From Prochlorococcus sp. AG-355-J09 (lineage in GTDB: Bacteria > Cyanobacteriota > Cyanobacteriia > PCC-6307 > Cyanobiaceae), in contig QCDO01000002.1 in the NCBI GenBank assembly GCA_003278735.1, positions 1 through 64,000 of the forward strand: 64,000 nucleotides of DNA. Direction: 5' to 3'. The notes beneath the pieces are model-generated. The model was not told the DNA's origin. It was given only the letters and a program-made list of their open reading frames with translations, and made no database searches. Below are positions 59,305 through 64,000 of this stretch, piece by piece (the stretch's first letter is position 1; each line of letters opens with the position of its first letter). The translations under genes were made by a program, and so were the position numbers.

Positions 59305-60198
59305 CTAATAAGAATCAGTAAATATCCTTAGTTTCTCTTTTGTGGAGCTTGGGATATTTTCTTTATGGGTTATCAATCCATCTTTTAATGAAAAATGAGA
59401 TTTGCTTTTTGGTCTTTCTTTTTCAATTAATTTAGCTACTTCGAATATTATTTTATTAGCCACTTCAGTATTTGATCTAAGATTATCCAAAACCATCTCT
59501 ACAGAAACTTCTTGATGAGTTTGATGCCAGCAATCATAATCAGTAACCATAGATAAGGAGGAGTAAGCTATTTCAGCTTCTTTAGCTAATCTTGCTTCTG
59601 TGTGGTTCGTCATTCCAATTATTGAACATCCCCAACTCCTATATAAATTAGATTCTGCTCTAGTTGAGAAAGCGGGACCTTCCATTGCTAGATAGGTACC
59701 CCCTCTATGTAATTGTCTACCGCCAGGAATATTTTTTTCTCCGATTTCACTTAATATACGTGATAAATTTGTACAGAAGGGATCTCCCATAGTTACGTGA
59801 GCAACAGCTCCCTCGTTAAAGAAGGTTGCAGGTCTATTTTTGGTCCGGTCTATAAATTGATCTGGAACCACTATATCAAGTGGCCTTATCTGTTCTTGTA
59901 ATGAACCAACTGCTGATGGAGCAATAATCCATCTTACTCCTATTGATCTTAGAGCCCAAATATTAGCTTTGTAAGGGATTTCAGAAGGATTTAAACTATG
60001 CGTTCTGCCATGTCTAGGAATAAATGCTATCTCTAGGTTTCCAAGATTATATACTTTTATTGAATCAGAAGGTTTACCATAGGGAGTATTGATTTCTAGT
60101 TCTCTTAAGTACTCTATTTGATCCATTGAATAAAATCCACTTCCACCAATCACTCCTAATCTTGATTTTTCAATTGGTAATAAATGTTCTTTATTCAT
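59305..60198 (-). CDS. mtnP: S-methyl-5'-thioadenosine phosphorylase
   Basis: MtnP splits methylthioadenosine to adenine and methylthioribose-phosphate for methionine salvage. The 297-residue protein has LGVIGGSGFYSM, the family core FIPRHGRTHSLNPSEIPYKA, MEGPAFSTRAES, and GMTNHTEARLAKEAE, ending in TDYDCWH. It is a MTAP-type nucleoside phosphorylase. Its start is 10 bases from the divergent selD fusion start. Confidence 0.93.
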   Translation of the reverse strand: MNKEHLLPIEKSRLGVIGGSGFYSMDQIEYLRELEINTPYGKPSDSIKVYNLGNLEIAFIPRHGRTHSLNPSEIPYKANIWALRSIGVRWIIAPSAVGSLQEQIRPLDIVVPDQFIDRTKNRPATFFNEGAVAHVTMGDPFCTNLSRILSEIGEKNIPGGRQLHRGGTYLAMEGPAFSTRAESNLYRSWGCSIIGMTNHTEARLAKEAEIAYSSLSMVTDYDCWHQTHQEVSVEMVLDNLRSNTEVANKIIFEVAKLIEKERPKSKSHFSLKDGLITHKENIPSSTKEKLRIFTDSY

Positions 60199-60208
60199 AG
60201 TGGTGTAA

Positions 60209-62380
60209 ATGGCTTTTAATCATCTGGTACTAATTGGAGGAGGACACTCAAACGTTTCTCTATTGAAGAAATGGTTAATGTTTCCGAAATTAATGCCAGA
60301 AACTCCTGTTTCAATTATATCTAGAGATTCTCATTTGGTTTATTCGGCTACTTTTCCATCGGTGATTTCAAAATCAATCACTTTAGAAGAGAGTTTAATT
60401 GATATAAAATCTTTAGCAAAAAATGCAAAAGTATCTTTTATAGAAGAAGAAGTAAAGGATATTGATTTCAATTTAAAGAAAATTGTTTTAAGTAATAGAC
60501 CTTCAATTAATTATTCAAAGTTGGTGCTTAATTATGGAAGTCAAACAATTGTTCCAAAAGAATTTGAATCACTGGTTAAAAATCGAAATGCTTTTTCAAT
60601 TAAACCTTTTTTAAGTGCTTATGACTCAATATTAAAAGAGGACATTTTTGATTCAGTTAATGAACTTCCATTTGTAATTGTTGGGAGTGGCCTTGCTGCA
60701 ATTGAAGTATCTTATGCTTTAAGAAAAAGATGGGGAGATAGACCTTTAAAACTATTATGTGATTCAAGAAAAATTAATAATACAATTCTAAAAAGTTTAA
60801 GGAATTCCAATATTGATTTAGTTGAAAAACTTAATTTTGATTATGGCAAGATTCTTTTATGTACTGGAAATACATCTCCATTATGGTCACAAAAAAAATT
60901 ATTAGATTCGGATTCTTATGGCAGAATAATTACAAATCAGAATTTACAGATAAAAAGTTTTTCTGGAATCTTTGCTGTCGGTGATTGCGCAGTTGTAGGT
61001 TCAGCAAAAAGACCAGCATCGGGAGTTTTTGCAGTAAAAGTTGTAAATACATTAGTACAAAATCTAAAAAAAGATATAGAAGGGAAATCATTAAAAAAGT
61101 GGTTTCCTCAAAAGATTGGATTGCAAATAGTAAATATATTTCCAAGCCATCATCCAAAGGCTTTTGCTATTTATCGTAATTTTGTTTTCGGCCCTTCTTT
61201 TATTTTTTGGATTTTAAAGCATAAAATTGATCTCAACTTTATTAAAAAGTTCAGATCAAAAAGGCTAATTATGAAGAGTAGCGAAAAAAATCTTTCATTG
61301 AATGATTGCAGAGGATGTGCAGCTAAAATTCCTCAGTATGTTTTGAATAAATCATTAATAAATTCAAATTTAAATTCTTTTGCCTCATCACCTGAAGATT
61401 CAGTTGAGATATATCAAAATGGTCAAGATATTATCTTGCAAAGTGTAGATGGATTTCCTGCTTTGGTAAGTGATCCTTGGCTTAATGCAAAAATTACTAC
61501 CTTGCATGCTTGCTCAGATTTGTGGGCATGCGGAGCAAAACTTTCATCCGCGCAGGCTTTAATTGCATTACCAAAAGTTGAAAGGGAATTTCAGAGTTAC
61601 CTCTTTTCTCAATCACTTCAAGGTATTAAATCAACAGTTGAGGATCATGGAGGTGAATTACTTGGAGGCCATACTTTCGAGGCAAGAAGTTTAGTAAATA
61701 AACCTTATTCATTAGAAATAGATATTTCTTTAACAGTTCAAGGTATTTTAAAAAATGGAGCAAAACCATGGCTTAAATCTGGAATGAATATTGGAGATAT
61801 TCTCATGATGTCTAGACCTCTGGGCGTTGGGATTTACTTTGCCGGTCAAATGCAAAATATTAATATGCTAGGTAGTTCTTCTGAAGTAATTAATAATTTA
61901 GTAAAGAGTCAGCAATATTTGATTGATGAAATTTATCTTTTTCAAAATCAATTTAAAGAATCATTAGTCAATGCTGCGACTGACATTACTGGATATGGAT
62001 TTATTGGACATCTTAAAGAAATGGTTGAATCATCTAATTTATATAGGCAAAGAAATAATCTTGAGCCACTAAAAGTTTTATTAGATTTATTTGCATTTAA
62101 AGCTTATCCTGGAGTATTTGATTTAATAAGAAAAGATGTTAAAAGTACTTTCTTTGAATCTAATAAAGAAATTTTTGACAAAATTTATAAAGTAAATAAG
62201 CAAAAAAGAATAATTAATTTTTTAAACGAAAATTCATTGGATCAAGAGACTTTTAACGAGAGAATATCATTACTATTTGATCCTCAAACATGTGGACCCT
62301 TATTGATTAGTTGTAATCGTAAATATGAAAATGTTCTAAATGATAAATGGTACAAGGTTGGAGAGGTTGTAAAAATGTAA
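60209..62380 (+). CDS. selD: NADH-dehydrogenase-like / selenide water dikinase fusion
   Basis: The 723-residue fusion has an N-terminal FAD/NAD-dependent oxidoreductase of the type-II NADH dehydrogenase fold (GGGHSNVSLLKKWLM, FAVGDCAVV, about 1-355). A C-terminal SelD follows with the start CRGCAAKIPQYV, ATP-binding glycine-rich repeats and a PurM/SelD end (ATDITGYGFIGHLKEM, FDPQTCGPLL). In SelD the catalytic Cys (near 370) and Lys (three after) match; the second Cys of GCGCK is Ala. SelD makes selenophosphate. Such fusions are known in cyanobacteria. No other selenium gene is in this window. Confidence 0.92.
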   Translation: MAFNHLVLIGGGHSNVSLLKKWLMFPKLMPETPVSIISRDSHLVYSATFPSVISKSITLEESLIDIKSLAKNAKVSFIEEEVKDIDFNLKKIVLSNRPSINYSKLVLNYGSQTIVPKEFESLVKNRNAFSIKPFLSAYDSILKEDIFDSVNELPFVIVGSGLAAIEVSYALRKRWGDRPLKLLCDSRKINNTILKSLRNSNIDLVEKLNFDYGKILLCTGNTSPLWSQKKLLDSDSYGRIITNQNLQIKSFSGIFAVGDCAVVGSAKRPASGVFAVKVVNTLVQNLKKDIEGKSLKKWFPQKIGLQIVNIFPSHHPKAFAIYRNFVFGPSFIFWILKHKIDLNFIKKFRSKRLIMKSSEKNLSLNDCRGCAAKIPQYVLNKSLINSNLNSFASSPEDSVEIYQNGQDIILQSVDGFPALVSDPWLNAKITTLHACSDLWACGAKLSSAQALIALPKVEREFQSYLFSQSLQGIKSTVEDHGGELLGGHTFEARSLVNKPYSLEIDISLTVQGILKNGAKPWLKSGMNIGDILMMSRPLGVGIYFAGQMQNINMLGSSSEVINNLVKSQQYLIDEIYLFQNQFKESLVNAATDITGYGFIGHLKEMVESSNLYRQRNNLEPLKVLLDLFAFKAYPGVFDLIRKDVKSTFFESNKEIFDKIYKVNKQKRIINFLNENSLDQETFNERISLLFDPQTCGPLLISCNRKYENVLNDKWYKVGEVVKM

Positions 62381-63628
62381 TTAATTTCTATTTAATTTGT
62401 CAATTTCCAAATATCTTAATCTTTTGATTTCCTTTCCCATCCCCCTCCCTGGGGCCCATCCTTCTTTTTTTAATGTTTCTCCATCTTTTTTTGATTTTAT
62501 AAATTTGTAAATAAATAACCATTTAAACAATTTTCGCCAGTATGGTCCTCCATCACAAATTAATAATTTGACTGTCTCATCATTAAGGTTTCTATCTTCA
62601 ATAAATTCTGTCCAACTTGATGGAGAAAAATGATTGAAATTTTTTTGGTTTGTATTTAATATCTTTTTGATATTAATATAATCTTCTATTATTTTTATCT
62701 CGCTATTATTTACCAAAAATCTTTGACATGCCTTTTCTAAATCTTCTGAATCTTTTAATAAGAAAAGCATATAATTTCCCTTTAACTTCTTAATCCAATT
62801 TAGTCCTCTTAAAAATCTTTTATCGACTTTAATATTTTCATTTAAAATTGAGATAATTTCCCATTTATGAATTATTGAAATCACATTAGTCAAATTATCG
62901 TGTTTGCATATTTCAGCTAGTTCCATCCTTATTCGTATGCCTAGTGCAGGAGGGTAAATCATTTTCTGATGAGTTTCTGAACTTTTCCATGGCCATTGTC
63001 TAACTGTTTCTTGAGATTGTTTGAGGGAATTATTTGAAATATTGAAATCTAACCTTGAAGCATATTTTGCACATCTAATTAATCTACTTGGATCATCTGA
63101 AATACTATTACTGTGAAGTAAGTTCAATCTTTTACTTTTTATATCAGAAATTCCTCCATAAGGATCATAAATTTTCCTTGTCGAGACCTCGAAGGCTATT
63201 GAATTTATAGTGAAATCTCTCCTCTTAAGATCCTCCTCAATATTACTTTTATTTACTGTGGGATTTAAGCCAGGAGCAGAATAAATTTCTTTTCTTGCAG
63301 AAGCAATATCAATTTTATAGTCATTAATATTTATTTCTACAGTGTTGTATAAATTAAATTCCTTTATTAAACATAAATCTACATTTACAATATTTTTTTT
63401 AATAAATTTTGCGAGAGAAATAGAGGATCCTTCAATAACAAGATCAATATCTACAGGTTTAGAAAACGATTTTTTGTGGAATTTACTAATTAATAAATCT
63501 CTTAAATAACCGCCGACAAAAGCTACTTTAGTATTGTTATTAGATTCAATATATTTAGCAATTAGGTTATATAAATTAAATGGAGTTTTGATTAATTCCC
63601 CTTGGATGTAATCAGAAATATCGTTCAT
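62381..63628 (-). CDS. cca: CCA tRNA nucleotidyltransferase
   Basis: This enzyme adds or repairs the tRNA 3' CCA. The 415 residues have FVGGYLRDLLIS, KPVDIDLVIEG with the two catalytic Asp, ARKEIYSAPGLNP, RRDFTINSIAFEV, and DPSRLIRCAKYASRL. The tRNA genes in this window lack an encoded CCA, so the enzyme is needed. It follows the UvrD-like gene by five bases. Confidence 0.93.
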   Translation of the reverse strand: MNDISDYIQGELIKTPFNLYNLIAKYIESNNNTKVAFVGGYLRDLLISKFHKKSFSKPVDIDLVIEGSSISLAKFIKKNIVNVDLCLIKEFNLYNTVEININDYKIDIASARKEIYSAPGLNPTVNKSNIEEDLKRRDFTINSIAFEVSTRKIYDPYGGISDIKSKRLNLLHSNSISDDPSRLIRCAKYASRLDFNISNNSLKQSQETVRQWPWKSSETHQKMIYPPALGIRIRMELAEICKHDNLTNVISIIHKWEIISILNENIKVDKRFLRGLNWIKKLKGNYMLFLLKDSEDLEKACQRFLVNNSEIKIIEDYINIKKILNTNQKNFNHFSPSSWTEFIEDRNLNDETVKLLICDGGPYWRKLFKWLFIYKFIKSKKDGETLKKEGWAPGRGMGKEIKRLRYLEIDKLNRN

Positions 63629-63633
63629 GAGTT

Positions 63634-64000
63634 TTAACTTACATAACGAATTGGAGCTAATCTTGGATCTAGAATTTTACTTCCTTTATCACCAAATTTT
63701 ACTGCTAAAGATATTTTCCCCCCACTCCCAAAAATATGTATGATTTCACCTTTCCCAAACTTTGAGTGAATTAGCTTATCTCCAACTATCCAGCTTTTCC
63801 CTTTACTGGGACCTGAATATAATTTTCTTACTGCATTTATTGGTTTATTAACAAATTCATTTGGATTGTTTCGATCAACTCTAGTTAAACGATCAAGATG
63901 CCAATCTCTTCTAATTGAGGCACCACCAGTTTGTGGTAATTCGCCATCCATTAAATCTTCAGGTATTTCCGAAAGAAATATTGAAGGAATTGTTGCTTCA
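63634..64000 (-). CDS. C-terminal end of a UvrD/PcrA-type DNA helicase (partial)
   Basis: Only the last about 122 residues are inside the window. The frame is open to the edge, so the gene continues beyond 64000. The stretch reads EATIPSIFLSEIPEDLMDGE, a UvrD-type tail region (PSxFLxEIP). The C-terminal GDKLIHSKFGKGEIIHIFGSG and KFGDKGSKILDPRLAPI match the small domain at the end of UvrD/PcrA helicases. The motor motifs are outside the window. Confidence 0.8.
   Translation of the reverse strand, partial: EATIPSIFLSEIPEDLMDGELPQTGGASIRRDWHLDRLTRVDRNNPNEFVNKPINAVRKLYSGPSKGKSWIVGDKLIHSKFGKGEIIHIFGSGGKISLAVKFGDKGSKILDPRLAPIRYVS

Noticed and set aside
59257..59310. Possible terminator after psbJ (aggct pairing with agcct)
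   Set aside because: The pairing arms are short and about 40 bases apart, too loose for an intrinsic terminator.
1..64000. CRISPR arrays, insertion sequences, prophage, integrases
   Set aside because: No repeated spacer units, transposase, integrase or phage structural genes were seen; the gene content is core cyanobacterial.

Overview
The window is a gene-dense, very AT-rich (by eye roughly 30% GC) stretch of a picocyanobacterial chromosome. It most resembles a high-light Prochlorococcus. The evidence is the combination of photosystem II genes (psbH, psbN, psbI, psbK, psbEFLJ), chlD, crtR, ndhCKJ, ntcA, ycf48 and rubA, many small cyanobacteria-only families (Ycf20, DUF3084, DUF3146, DUF3155, DUF3177, DUF3181), very short intergenic gaps, and no insertion sequence, CRISPR array or prophage that I can see. 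No gene-free stretch exceeds 300 bases.

Layout. 1-4.2 kb: a truncated coaBC joined to the tail of another gene, ycf20, pyrB, mpg, gatC, crtR and tRNA-Leu. 4.2-12.7 kb: a Ycf66-like protein, ileS, two small cyanobacterial proteins, trmB, glmM, a membrane thioredoxin, thyX and dcd. 12.7-17.3 kb: a CobO/BtuR-like protein with a degenerate P-loop, the nitrogen regulator ntcA, DUF3084, a YqgF-like protein, DUF3146, pth and the psbH / psbN-psbI group. 17.3-25.2 kb: leuCD, cinA, glyA, tRNA-Arg, murJ and sfsA. 25.2-31.3 kb: amt1 with a perfect NtcA box, ispH, DoxX, purH, an esterase and DUF3155. 31.5-42.3 kb: a histidine kinase, cobS, tgt, psbK, a Gfo/Idh/MocA oxidoreductase, a CBS membrane protein, tRNA-Met, pyrE, ygfZ, a RecB-like nuclease, a phosphohexomutase and rdgB. 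42.3-53.7 kb: a carotenoid oxygenase, hisB, fabI, a redoxin, a DegT aminotransferase, a photolyase, a NUDIX hydrolase, folK, chlD and an Mla-type transporter pair. 53.7-64 kb: a membrane-anchored YvcK, ndhCKJ, rubA-ycf48-psbEFLJ, mtnP, a SelD fusion, cca and the end of a UvrD-like helicase.

How the genes work together. Photosystem II is the strongest theme: the rubA-ycf48-psbEFLJ run holds cytochrome b559 subunits with two assembly factors, and psbH/N/I/K, chlD and crtR supply further subunits, chlorophyll and zeaxanthin. Nitrogen control is visible as ntcA and its likely target amt1. The rest is housekeeping: pyrimidine and purine synthesis, thymidylate via ThyX and Dcd, leucine, histidine, isoprenoid, fatty-acid and envelope synthesis.

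This is mostly a core-genome region and I see no clear new multi-gene defence or secretion system. The points most worth a second look are the apparently broken coaBC, two neighbouring genes (mpg and crtR) whose family-conserved N-termini lie upstream of any standard start codon, the CobO-like protein with a lost Walker A motif, the NADH-dehydrogenase/SelD fusion, the membrane-anchored YvcK, and the amt1 leader with an NtcA box followed by a terminator-like hairpin.
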